This document shows positions 48,798 through 57,750 of a DNA stretch of 64,000 bases, in pieces. Source of the DNA: Oscillospiraceae bacterium (lineage in GTDB: Bacteria > Bacillota > Clostridia > Christensenellales > QALW01); NCBI GenBank assembly GCA_022009755.1, contig CP091722.1, positions 1,372,001-1,436,000 of the forward strand, given 5' to 3'. The position numbers and the translations under genes were made by a program. Each line of letters opens with the position of its first letter. Within the stretch, counting starts at the first letter, position 1. The notes under the pieces were generated by a model. That model searched no databases. It saw only the letters and a list, made by a program, of their open reading frames with translations, and was not told the DNA's origin.

Positions 48798-49267
48798 CTG
48801 TGCTCTCCTTCCGCTGTGCCGCTGCCGTCCGGCTTTCCTTCTCCGAACCTTGCTTCGGCGCGCCCCTTAAGGGAGCGCAGCCTTGCCTGCGCACGCTCAA
48901 GCGCCCATACATGGCGCTGTATTTCGTATTTATTGTTTTCCCTCTGCGCCGCCTCAAGGTGCCTTTTGGCGCGTGCCAGCGCCTCCTGTGCGCGCTGAGC
49001 GTCAATATCCTCCAGCCACTCTATGGACTGCGCGAATATATACACCTTTTCCCCCAGCACCTCAAGAAAGCCGCCCGTGCACACCGCCGTGCGCTCTTTA
49101 TCCTCTATTATCACCTTGATTTCGCTGGGAGCAAGCGCCGCCACCACCGGCTCGTGCTGATACAGCACCCCCATCTTTCCAAGAGGGGTATCCACGGTAA
49201 GGGACTGCGCCGGGCCGGTATAAAACACCCTGTCCGGCGTAACTATCTCAAGGGCGAAGCTTCTCAT
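48794..49267 (-). CDS. atpC: ATP synthase F1 epsilon subunit
   Basis: The 157-residue protein has the epsilon beta-sandwich (LEIVTPDRVFYTGPAQSL, GVLYQHEPVVAAL) and a C-terminal helical hairpin (AQRAQEALARAKRHLEAA), with a longer than usual charged tail (about 25 residues). It links the gamma shaft to the c-ring and restrains ATP hydrolysis. The ATG at 49267 overlaps the atpD stop by four bases. Confidence 0.94.
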   Translation of the reverse strand: MRSFALEIVTPDRVFYTGPAQSLTVDTPLGKMGVLYQHEPVVAALAPSEIKVIIEDKERTAVCTGGFLEVLGEKVYIFAQSIEWLEDIDAQRAQEALARAKRHLEAAQRENNKYEIQRHVWALERAQARLRSLKGRAEARFGEGKPDGSGTAEGEHR

Positions 49268-50658
49268 TGCGCCAGCTCCTTTGCCTTTTGACGCACCTCG
49301 TCGATATCTCCCACCATGTAGAAGGCCGCCTCCGGCAGGTCGTCCGCCTCTCCGTCCACTATGCAGCGGAAGCTCTCTATGCACCTGTCAAGAGGCACAT
49401 ATCTGCCCTTCATGCCGGAAAAGCCCTCCGCCATAAACATGGGCTGGGAGAGAAACTTCTGTATTTTGCGCGCCCGCGCCACCACCAGCTTATCCTCGCG
49501 GCTCAGCTCGTCCATGCCCAATATTACGATTATATCCTGAAGCTCGCGGTATCTCTGCAATATCTCCTGCACCGCCCGCGCCACGCGATAGTGCAGCTCG
49601 CCCACTATATCCGCCTCCAGTATCCGGGAGGTGGAATCAAGCGGATCCACCGCCGGATATATTCCCATCTGGCTTATGGCCCTTGAAAGCACCGTTGTGG
49701 CATCAAGATGAGAAAATACCGTCGCCGGCGCCGGGTCCGTAAGATCGTCCGCCGGAACATATACCGCCTGCACCGAGGTTATGGAGCCGTCCTTCGTGCA
49801 GGCGATTCTCTCCTCCAGCTCGCCCATTTCCTGAGCCAGCGTGGGCTGATAGCCCACGGCGGAGGGCATGCGCCCCAGCAGTGCGCTTACCTCGCTGCCC
49901 GCCTGTATATAACGGAATATGTTGTCTATGAACAGCAGCACATCCTTTTTTCTGTCGTCACGGAAATATTCCGCCATGGTAAGCCCCGTAAACGCCACGC
50001 GCATACGGCTTCCCGGCGGCTCGTTCATCTGTCCGAAGGCAAGCGCCGTCTTTTCCAGCGTTCCGGAGGCCGCCATCTCGCCGAGCAGATCGCTGCCCTC
50101 GCGCGAACGCTCTCCCACACCCGTAAACACCGAATATCCGCCGTGCTCCGTGGCTATATTGTGTATCATCTCCAATATCAGCACGGTCTTGCCTACGCCC
50201 GCGCCGCCGAAAAGCCCTATCTTTCCGCCGCGGACATACGGCGCCAGCAAATCGATTACCTTAATGCCCGTTTCCAGTATCTCGGTGCTGAACACCTGCT
50301 CGTCATACCTTGGCGCCGCGCGGTGAATGGGCCGCCGCTCTCCCTCAATGGGGCCGCGCCTGTCCACCGGCTCTCCTATAACATTTACGGTGCGCCCCAG
50401 CGTGCCCTCGCCCACCGGAACCTTTATGGGCTCTCCCGTGGCAAAGGCCGCCATGCCGCGCACCAACCCCTCGGTGGCATGCAGCGCTATGCACCTTACC
50501 GCGCCCTCCGGCAGCAAAAGCGCGCACTCCAGCCACACCGTGCGCTCCTGCTCCGGGCAGGGCACATATATGGCCTCGTGAACGCGCGGCACACGGCCTT
50601 CAAACACCGCGTCCACCACCGCTCCTATAACCGCTGTTATCTTTCCCTTTACTTCCAT
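49264..50658 (-). CDS. atpD: ATP synthase F1 beta subunit
   Basis: The catalytic subunit, 464 residues: Walker A GGAGVGKTVL (near residue 152), GERSREG with the catalytic Glu, ALTGLTMAEYFRD-type region, LLFIDNIFRYIQAGSEVSALLGRMPSAVGYQPTL-type loop and the DELSREDKLVV segment. Complete and unbroken in a region where neighbours are frameshifted. Confidence 0.97.
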   Translation of the reverse strand: MEVKGKITAVIGAVVDAVFEGRVPRVHEAIYVPCPEQERTVWLECALLLPEGAVRCIALHATEGLVRGMAAFATGEPIKVPVGEGTLGRTVNVIGEPVDRRGPIEGERRPIHRAAPRYDEQVFSTEILETGIKVIDLLAPYVRGGKIGLFGGAGVGKTVLILEMIHNIATEHGGYSVFTGVGERSREGSDLLGEMAASGTLEKTALAFGQMNEPPGSRMRVAFTGLTMAEYFRDDRKKDVLLFIDNIFRYIQAGSEVSALLGRMPSAVGYQPTLAQEMGELEERIACTKDGSITSVQAVYVPADDLTDPAPATVFSHLDATTVLSRAISQMGIYPAVDPLDSTSRILEADIVGELHYRVARAVQEILQRYRELQDIIVILGMDELSREDKLVVARARKIQKFLSQPMFMAEGFSGMKGRYVPLDRCIESFRCIVDGEADDLPEAAFYMVGDIDEVRQKAKELAQ

Positions 50659-50734
50659 TTACCTTTGCCCCTCGGTTTTTTGATATCCGGCCGTCCCGGT
50701 TTTGTTTTTTTCATACGCCGTCAGGCTCTGCCGG

Positions 50735-51613
50735 CTATTGCTTCCCCGCTGCTTCCGCTCCGGCGGCAATCTCCGTTATCTCCCGCGTTACCGCGCTCTG
50801 ACGGGTGGCGTTATATTCAAGATTCAGCTTTTCCAAAAGCTCATCGGCGTTCCTTGTGGATTCGTCCATTGCCTGCATGCGCTTGCTGTGCTCGCTTGCG
50901 TAGGACTGCACCAGCATGCCGTAAAGCTGTCCCAGCACATACTGCGGCACCAGCGCCGTTATTACCTCCTGCGGCCCCGGCTCGTAGGATATGTCCGCAT
51001 CGCGGAAATCGGGGTCGTATGTTACATCGCGGAAATCCTGTATCAGCAGCGGCAGCAGCCGGTCAACGCGCACCTCCTGGCGCACCTTATTTATCATATG
51101 GGTGTAAACCACCATGGCCTCGTCTATGCTGCCCGCCTCCATGCGCTCGGTTATGCTCTCCATTATGCGCCGCGCCGCGCTTATAGTGGGCGGATCCAGT
51201 ATGTCGCGGTATTCATAATCCGTTTATCCCCTCGCGCCGGAAAAATTCCGCCGCCATCGCTCCCACCGTAATAAGCGTAACCCTGCCCCTGCGGGCCCGC
51301 ATGGCCTCCAGCGCCGCCGCGCATACATCATGATTGTAGCCCCCCGCCATGCCGCGATCCGAAGCGATGACGACAAAGCACACCGCACCGCCCTCCCTGC
51401 GGGTACGCTTGAGGTATTTATGCGAATAATCCGGCATATGCGACAGTATGTGCTTTATCGCCTGACGGGCATGGTCGGAATACATCCTGTTGCTCTGATA
51501 CATAAGCATTGCGCGGCGTATGCGGCTTGTGCTTATAAGATACATGGCGCGCGTAAGCTCCGCCGTGCTGCTCACCGACCGTATTCGCTTTTTATATCAT
51601 AGGCGCTGCTCAT
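50735..51613 (-). CDS. atpG: ATP synthase F1 gamma subunit (two frameshifts)
   Basis: The central rotor shaft. The N-terminus reads MSSAYDIKSEYG then, after a lost G near 51568, SVSSTAELTRAMYLISTSRIRRA; the middle has VVIASDRGMAGGYNHDV; a T inserted near 51214 separates GING from YEYRDILDPPT; the C-terminus has MQAMDESTRNADELLEKLNLEYNATRQ, the gamma signature. Restored length is 292 residues. The start overlaps the atpA stop by four bases (ATGA). Confidence 0.93.
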
Positions 51614-53206
51614 TTTTCCGCAGCCTCCGAAGCCTCCGCAGGCTTCAACGCGGCCTCACTTTGCGCGTTCTCGCTCTGTGCGGCCGCTTCGCTGCTTTCC
51701 CGCGCCGCCTCTTCCCACTCTGCCAGCACCGCACGCGCCGCTTCGTCAATTATCTCCTTTGAAGCGTCGCTTATTTTATCCTCATGAGTAATCTCATAGG
51801 GCACCTCCGGGTGCATACGGTATATCCTGTCAAGATAGGCCTTGAAAAAAGCCTGTATTTCCGCCGGCTTAAGCTCTTTAAGCAGCTCTCCGGAAAGCGC
51901 ATAGAGCAGCAGCGCCTCCTGCGCGTAGGTGTAATGCTCATGCTGCCCCTGCTTAAGCGCCTCGCTCAGCCTTTCGCCGCGTCTTAGCGCCGCCACCGTG
52001 GCAGGCTCAAGATCGCTGCCGAAGCGGGCAAAAACCACAAGCTCCTGATACTGCGCAAGCTCAAGGCGCATCCTGCCCGAAAGCTTGCGTACGCACCTGC
52101 CCTGCGCCGCGCCGCCCACACGGGATACCGACAGCCCCGTATTTATTGCCGGACGGGCGCCGGAACGGAATTTTTCCGCATCCAGGAATATCTGTCCGTC
52201 CGTTATGCTTATTACATTTGTGGGGATATAAGCGCTTATGTCGCCGTTCATGGTTTCCACTATGGGCAGCGCCGTAAGCGAACCTCCGCCCGCCTCCGGG
52301 GACAGCTGCGCCGCTCTTTCCAGCAAGCGGGAATGCAGATAGAATACATCGCCCGGATAAGCCTCGCGCCCCGGCGGTCTGTGCAGCAGCAGGGAAAGCG
52401 TACGGTAGGACACCGCATGCTTTGAAAGATCGTCATACACTATAAGGGCATCCATGCCGTTATACATAAAATATTCCCCCAGCGCGCACGCCGCATAGGG
52501 GCATATATACTGCATTGAAGCGGTATCGGAGGCCGAAGCGCACACCACCGTTGTGTATTCCATGGCGCCGTTTCTGCAGCGTCTGCACCGTGCGCGCCAC
52601 CCTTTGCGCCTGCTGGCCTATGGCAACATATATGCACACCATCCCCTTGCCCTTTTGGTTCAGTATGGTGTCCACCGCTATGGAGGTTTTGCCTATCTCC
52701 CTGTCGCCTATTATAAGCTCTCTCTGACCCCGTCCTATCGGGATCATGGAATCTATGGCCAGAATGCCGGTTTCCAGCCTTCTGTTTACCGGCCCGCGCT
52801 CTATTATGCCCGGCGCGGGAAATTCAATGGGGCGATAGGCGGCGCATTTTATCTCTCCCTTGCCGTCAATGGGCGCGCCCAACGGGTTCACCACCCGCCC
52901 CAGCATCGCCCTGCCGCACGGCATTTCCATAACACGCCCGGTGCCCGCCGCGCTCTCGCCGCTGCATATTCCCGCGTGTCCGTAAAAAACCGCCACCCCC
53001 ACTTTGTTCTCTTCAAGGTTCATGGCAATTCCGTAAGCGCCGCTTGCAAAGCTTATAAGCTCGCCGCTCCTTACCCCGGTCATATCCGATACCGTCGCTA
53101 TACCGTCCGCCGAGGATATAACGCTGCCCACTGCATTTACCGCAGGCTGATTTTTGAATTGACCGAGCCGCTCCCTGAGCGCCGCCGTCAGCTCCTGTGA
53201 AGTCAT
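51610..53206 (-). CDS. atpA: ATP synthase F1 alpha subunit (frameshifted)
   Basis: The nucleotide-binding regulatory subunit. MTSQELTAALRERLGQF begins at 53206; Walker-type loop GDREIGKTSIAVDT; SVSRVGGAAQ and the ISITDGQIFLD strand are present. The frame breaks near 52566 (VQTLQ..NGAMEYTTVVCASASD) in an A-run. About 532 residues with an Ala/Glu-rich tail (AALKPAEASEAAEK) longer than usual. In the family the alpha N-terminus binds the delta N-domain, which this genome's fused subunit seems to lack. Confidence 0.94.
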
Positions 53207-53292
53207 CCGCCCCACCTCATTCGTCTTTCTTTGCCGCATGTAACGCCGCTGCGGCCCTGCATATCTGCATTTTGCCCCTTTATGCCGCCTTT

Positions 53293-54021
53293 TCAGGCCT
53301 TTTCGGGGTTGTCCTGCCGCTCCGTTGTAAGGAAGGTCTTTATTGCGCGCAGCTTTGCCTGCACAGAATAATCCTCTATCCTGTCCCTGAAGGCAAGCTT
53401 CATGCCCCCTATAAGCGCAGGATCGGTAATAAACATTATACCGCTCACGCCGAAACGCCGGCTCAGCTCCTCTTCAAGGCGCTTTGCCGTATCCTCCGAG
53501 AGCGCCGTCGCCGTATAAACTATCAGCTCACAGCTCATGCTTTGAAGCCTCCTCAAGACTGGCTTAAGCAGCTCCTCCTGCTGCTGCGGGCTCAGCTGCC
53601 CGGGCAGCACCGCCGCCGCCACATCCACCGCCAGCGCAGCGGCAGCCTGACGCTGCTGCTCCTTGGCCTGACGCGCGGTTTCCTCGGCCTGTACATGCGC
53701 TGCCTGAGCGATATCCTCCGCATCCCTGTGCGCAGCGGATATTATTTCCTCGGCCTGTGCATGCGCCTTGGAGAGCACCGTGTAGCACTCGCTTCTGGTC
53801 GTCTGCTCCAGCTCCTTTTTCTGCTGCTCCAGCTGCTCCGTCTTTAATTGCGCCGCAGCCAGCGCCTCATCGGCGGCACGGGTCTCCTCCGCAACCGCAG
53901 CGCGTCTTTTGTCCATAAACTTTTTCATCGGCTTATAAACAAGCAGCCGCAGAATTACAACCATTACTATAAGATTTATTATGTGCAAACCCACATAAAG
54001 CGGATCAAGCAGCTGTTCCAT
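53293..54021 (-). CDS. atpF: ATP synthase fused b-delta subunit
   Basis: The 242-residue protein combines an Fo b subunit (membrane helix YVGLHIINLIVMVVILRLLVYKPMKKF-like at residues 9-35, then a long Ala/Glu/Gln-rich coiled coil to about 155) with the C-terminal domain of F1 delta (ALSEDTAKRLEEELSRRFGV, DPALIGGMKLAFRDRIEDYSVQAKL). No separate atpH exists between here and atpA. The usual six-helix N-terminal delta domain, about 105 residues, is not present. A fusion of b and delta is known in mycobacteria, but there delta is complete. This is the stator that holds the F1 head still. Confidence 0.85.
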   Translation of the reverse strand: MEQLLDPLYVGLHIINLIVMVVILRLLVYKPMKKFMDKRRAAVAEETRAADEALAAAQLKTEQLEQQKKELEQTTRSECYTVLSKAHAQAEEIISAAHRDAEDIAQAAHVQAEETARQAKEQQRQAAAALAVDVAAAVLPGQLSPQQQEELLKPVLRRLQSMSCELIVYTATALSEDTAKRLEEELSRRFGVSGIMFITDPALIGGMKLAFRDRIEDYSVQAKLRAIKTFLTTERQDNPEKA

Positions 54022-54100
54022 AAGCGGTATCCCCTTTTGCTCTTTTATTACTCTTTGATTGCCCTCTGTCAGAGTTTTTTGCCGTTGCTTGCCTTCCTGT

Positions 54101-54316
54101 TTACTTAAACAGAATAAGAATGGCTACCAGCAAACCGTATATTGCTATACTCTCGGTAAACACCAGTCCCAGCATGAACACGGACTGTATTTTGCCCGAC
54201 GCCTCCGGCTGACGCGCTATTGCCTCGCAGGCCTTGCCCGTTGCAAGCCCCATGCCCAGACCGCAGCCCAGCCCGGTAAATATTGCTATCGCCGATCCCA
54301 ATGCCGTTATGTCCAT
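54101..54316 (-). CDS. atpE: ATP synthase Fo c subunit
   Basis: The 71-residue hairpin has the glycine-rich first helix GLGCGLGMGLATGKA, the RQPEASG loop and the ion-binding Glu in FTESIAIYG. Na+-type rings carry Gln at the position that is Met here (GLGMG) and Thr after ES where Ile stands, so H+ coupling is more likely, although the ES and Tyr of the sodium set are kept. Start has CGGAGG nine bases upstream. Confidence 0.95.
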   Translation of the reverse strand: MDITALGSAIAIFTGLGCGLGMGLATGKACEAIARQPEASGKIQSVFMLGLVFTESIAIYGLLVAILILFK

Positions 54317-54418
54317 TTTTTATTCCTCCGTTTTTTACCCGTTTTTCGGGCATTTTTTATTCGTTTTTTTATCGTTTTTTAACGGTTTTTTGCCTGTTTT
54401 TGCGGTTTTTATTTCCGT
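54317..54418. repeat. phased T/A-tract array between atpB and atpE
   Basis: Runs of 5-7 T (A on the coding strand) start at 54331, 54342, 54353, 54364, 54375, 54386, 54397 and 54406: seven of eight at strict 11-base steps. This predicts strong intrinsic DNA curvature, or an A-rich leader that keeps the atpE ribosome site open for the high translation rate needed for the c-ring. Confidence 0.75.
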
Positions 54419-54458
54419 ACCAAACGAACATTTGCCGCAACAAGGCCGCTTAATGTTT

Positions 54459-55190
54459 CTATTCCGTGGCCTCTCCTATAAATGTAAGGGAAAGGGTGGA
54501 GAACACATAAAACTGCACCGCCACATGGAAAAGCACGAAATACAGGCTTAAAATGCCCGGTACGGCGGCGGCGAGCACATCGGGCAGCACCCACATATAC
54601 GCCGTTTTTGCCCAGCCCTCCAGCACCAGATACAGCAAATCCATAACAATATAGCCCACCAGCATATTGCCGAAAAGCCTGCACGACAGGCTTATGGGCA
54701 CCGATAAATCACTGATAATTTTGAAAGGCGCAACATAAACCTTCGGCTTTGCATAGAATTTTAGCCTTCCTATAAGCCCTTTTTCCTTAAGAGCGTAGAA
54801 ATTTATAAGAAAAAAGGTGCAAAGCCCGAACGATAGCGTGGTTGTAAGGTCGGAAAGCGGGCTTCTCATTCCGAAAAGCTCCAGCACTCCGCTGCCCAGT
54901 ATATATGCTCCCACTGCCAGAATATACGGCGACAGCCTCGGCCCCAGCTTTCCCACGGCAGTGCAGGTGAACCTGTCCAGCATGTCTATCATATATTCGG
55001 AAAGCATCTGTGTTTTTTTCATTTTTCGGGTTTCCGTTGTAAAGCGCGGAAACACGAATATTCGGAATATTACCGCCATAAGCGTTACAAACGCCAGCAG
55101 CACCAATGCCCCTATATATGTCTCACGGACACGCAGATTCCGCCCGAAAAACTCAATATCCATATATTTGGGGAACACATCCAGTTCCAA
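54459..55190 (-). CDS. atpB: ATP synthase Fo a subunit
   Basis: Ion-channel subunit of 243 residues with five or six membrane helices; the essential Arg is in LSLSCRLFGNMLVG-like text (SCRLFGNML) and the C-terminal helix reads AVQFYVFSTLSLTFIGEA. I start at the TTG 55190 (reads ELDVFPKYMDIEFFG after the start), nine bases after AGGAGG, matching the MELDVFPKY-type start of relatives; the ATG at 55163 would cut this. It is the first gene of the operon atpB-E-(F-delta)-A-G-D-C; no atpI found. Confidence 0.9.
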   Translation of the reverse strand: MELDVFPKYMDIEFFGRNLRVRETYIGALVLLAFVTLMAVIFRIFVFPRFTTETRKMKKTQMLSEYMIDMLDRFTCTAVGKLGPRLSPYILAVGAYILGSGVLELFGMRSPLSDLTTTLSFGLCTFFLINFYALKEKGLIGRLKFYAKPKVYVAPFKIISDLSVPISLSCRLFGNMLVGYIVMDLLYLVLEGWAKTAYMWVLPDVLAAAVPGILSLYFVLFHVAVQFYVFSTLSLTFIGEATE

Positions 55191-55548
55191 ACAAAATCGC
55201 CTCCTCGGCCGATAACATACGCCTTTTTCCGGCACGCGAAAAAAGGCGCCGCTTAAGTTTTTACTTATGCAGATTATACACCCGCTCTGTATTTTTTCAA
55301 AAAGCGTATTTCCGGCTGTTTACGGATATTTCGGGTCGATTCTTTATAATTTATCAAAATATGCTCCTAATTCTTCATTTGGCTTCCGTTATCTTGATTT
55401 TTCTTTTGATAACATCGTTTTCATCTGCCGTCAACGCTTCGCAGCCTTCCAAAAATTGCATCAAAAAATATTTTTTATGTTGTGCTTATGTCAGACCCAT
55501 GCTATAATCATGTTGTATTCATTTTTAATTTTACATCGGAGGTTTTCT
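55191..55548. other. divergent intergenic region, atp operon versus SPT-like gene
   Basis: A possible atp promoter lies on the minus strand (TTGACG 55434-55429, 17-base spacer, TATCAA 55411-55406, weak -10). The SPT-like gene promoter is on the plus strand. No gene seen. Confidence 0.4.
55480..55508 (+). promoter_or_regulatory. promoter of the SPT-like gene
   Basis: TTGTGC (55480-55485), 17-base spacer, TATAAT (55503-55508). Confidence 0.7.
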
Positions 55549-56732
55549 ATGGACATTTTCGAAAAATGCATGCAGCCCTCGCCGGCCGATGCCGTGCGCG
55601 AGGCCGGACTCTACCCCTATTTCCACGAAATAGAGGGCAAACAGCATTCCGAGGTGCTTATGCACGGCAGGCGGACGATAATGTTGGGCAGCAACAACTA
55701 TTTGGGCCTTACCAGCGATCAGCGCGTAATCGACGCGGCAAAGCGTGCTTTGGACGAATTCGGCACGGGCTGCAGCGGCTCGCGCTTTCTCAACGGCACC
55801 CTCACCCTGCACACGCGTTTGGAGCGCGAGCTTGCGGAATTTATGAAAAAAGAGGCCGTTATGACATGGTCAACGGGCTTCCAGACCAATCTGGGCATTA
55901 TAAGCGCGCTTTGCGGCCGTCACGACTGCATACTGTTTGACCGTGCAAACCACGCTTCCCTTGTGGATGCCGCCCGCCTTTCCTTTGCCAAGCTTATGAA
56001 ATACGACCACAACGATATGGCTCAGCTGGAGGAGCTGCTTATTGCCTGCGGCGACGGGAAGGGCAAGCTGATCGTGGTGGACGGCGTATTCTCCATGGAG
56101 GGTGACCTTGCGGATCTGCCCGCCATTGTACGGCTTGCGCGCAAATACGGCGCGCGGGTAATGGTGGACGATTCCCACGGCATAGGGGTTATGGGCGCGC
56201 ACGGGCGCGGCACTGCGGAGCATTTCGGGCTGGAGGACGAGGTGGATATTATTATGGGCACCTTCTCCAAGAGCTTTGCCTCCTTGGGCGGCTTTATGGC
56301 CACAAAGGCGCGGGTGGCGGACTACTGCATGCATGTCTCCCGTCCCTACATATTTTCCGCCTCCATTCCGCCGGCAAACGCCGCCGCCGTGCTTGCGGCG
56401 CTTGAAATACTGCGCTCGGAGCCTGAGCGCGTGCAGCGGGTTCGGGAAAACGGCGACTATATGCGCGCCGGCTTTACGCGCCTTGGCATTCCGCACGGGG
56501 ACAGCATGGCGCCCATCATCCCGGTGCGCACGGTAACAAACGAGCGCACCTTCCGCGTGGTGCGGGCATTGCTGGAAAACGGCGTGTATGTAAACCCGGT
56601 GGTTTCCCCTGCGGTGCCGGAGGGCGAAAGCATACTGCGCACCAGCTACACGGCCACCCATACAAAGGAGCAGCTGGATTTGCACTGGAAAAATTCGATC
56701 TTGTGCTTAACCGCATGTTCCCGGAGCAATAA
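55549..56732 (+). CDS. alpha-oxoamine synthase, serine palmitoyltransferase-like (3' frameshift)
   Basis: A PLP enzyme that condenses an amino acid with an acyl-CoA. The chain reads YPYFHEIEGKQHSEV, MLGSNNYLGLTSD, GTGCSGSRFLNGTLTLH, VDGVFSMEGDLADLP, DDSHGIGVMG and the PLP-Lys segment MGTFSKSFASLGGF. As I recall them, these features resemble Bacteroides serine palmitoyltransferase more than BioF or glycine C-acetyltransferase, notably the SRFLNGTLxLH and VFSMEGDLAxLP blocks. The last codons shift near 56680 (EQLDFALEKFDLVLNRMFPEQ; T4 to T3), giving 394 residues. No acyl carrier or sphingolipid gene is next to it, so the substrate is inferred only from resemblance. Confidence 0.82.
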
Positions 56733-56755
56733 TTTTTATACATATGCCATACATT

Positions 56756-56782
56756 ACGGAACGCCGCGGCGTTCCGTTTTTT
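56756..56782 (+). terminator. terminator of the SPT-like gene
   Basis: Perfect 10-bp stem ACGGAACGCC / GGCGTTCCGT with a 2-base gap and a T-run. Confidence 0.88.
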
Positions 56783-56812
56783 ATGCTTCTCTGCCGAATT
56801 TTCTTTTGACTG

Positions 56813-56841
56813 TTGACTTCGGGTGCGGGATACTCTATAAT
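56813..56841 (+). promoter_or_regulatory. promoter of the mutarotase gene
   Basis: TTGACT (56813-56818), 17-base spacer, TATAAT (56836-56841). Confidence 0.85.
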
Positions 56842-56914
56842 AATTCCTGCGGACAAACAAAATCTAAACGGGCCTGCATGTGCAGCATGCTTTTGCAGAC
56901 CGAAAGGAGAAAAT

Positions 56915-57355
56915 ATGCTTAAACACATACCCAAGCTGCTTACCGGAGAGCTTCTTAAAATACTTAACGATATGGGTCACGGCGACACCCTTGTGCTGGC
57001 CGACGCCAACTTTCCCGCCGCCGCTCAGGGCACGAAGGTGGTATATACTCCCGGCGCCGATGCCGTGCAGATGATGGATGCAATACTGCACCTTATGCCC
57101 CTTGACCAGTATGTCGACTGCCCGGTAAAGCTTATGGCGGTAAACCCCGGCGACGATTACATTCCCACCATATGGGACGATTTCAAGGCCTCGGTTATAA
57201 AAAACAACGGCCCTGTTACCATTGAGTTTATAGACCGCTTCCGTTTTTATGAGGAGGCAAAAAAGGCCTTTGTTGTGGTGTCCACCGGCGAGGAGCGCCT
57301 CTACGGCTGCGCAATCCTTAAAAAGGGCGTGCTCAAGCCGGGCGAAGCCATCTGA
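56915..57355 (+). CDS. fucU: RbsD/FucU-family sugar mutarotase
   Basis: It interconverts anomers of L-fucose or ribose. The 146-residue protein has the start LKHIPKLLTGELLKILNDMGHGDTLVLADANFPA, the His of GHGD and the C-terminal STGEERLYGCAILKKGV. The family-typical Tyr/Phe active site in RFYEEAKKAFVVV is present. The ATG at 56915 has AAAGGAG seven bases upstream. It is monocistronic; no fucose or ribose catabolic genes are adjacent, so the choice between FucU and RbsD rests on resemblance. Confidence 0.85.
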   Translation: MLKHIPKLLTGELLKILNDMGHGDTLVLADANFPAAAQGTKVVYTPGADAVQMMDAILHLMPLDQYVDCPVKLMAVNPGDDYIPTIWDDFKASVIKNNGPVTIEFIDRFRFYEEAKKAFVVVSTGEERLYGCAILKKGVLKPGEAI

Positions 57356-57750
57356 AAAGGCAACAAAGAATATATCATATATCGTATATTAAAAGCGGGC
57401 GGAATATTTCCGTCCGTTTTTATTATTTCATTACGGCAGGCATAAATGTAAAATAGTTGCAAAATCTGCGGCATGCATATTGAATTTGCAACTGCTGATT
57501 GGTATAATATCCTCAGACAGGAATAGAATCAGCTTAAGCTGGCAAACTTACTACTGCGGAATTTTTTCATCTCAGCCTACTCTTTACACAGATAGCGCAT
57601 TGATCCAAAGCGCATAAGCACCGGATATAAAACTATCATTATTACGGTTTTTACAAGGGCAACTGGTTTGATTATGTTGGAGGACAACCCGATACATCAT
57701 GGATAGTGGTAGTTAAACTAAGCAGCAATTAAAAAACGAAAGGAAAAATT
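57356..57750 (+). other. intergenic region with terminator, promoter and a coding-like remnant
   Basis: Terminator CGGGCGGAA / TTCCGTCCG plus T5 at 57396-57424. Promoter TTGAAT (57480-57485), 17 bases, TATAAT (57503-57508). Between about 57638 and 57732 an open stretch reads YYGFYKGNWFDYVGG then QPDTSWIVVVKLSSN before TAA; it has no start codon and looks like the 3' end of a lost gene. Confidence 0.5.

Noticed and set aside
54101..54316. Sodium-coupled ATP synthase
   Set aside because: The c subunit keeps the Glu-Ser and Tyr of sodium types but lacks the key Gln (Met instead) and the Thr, so proton coupling is more likely.
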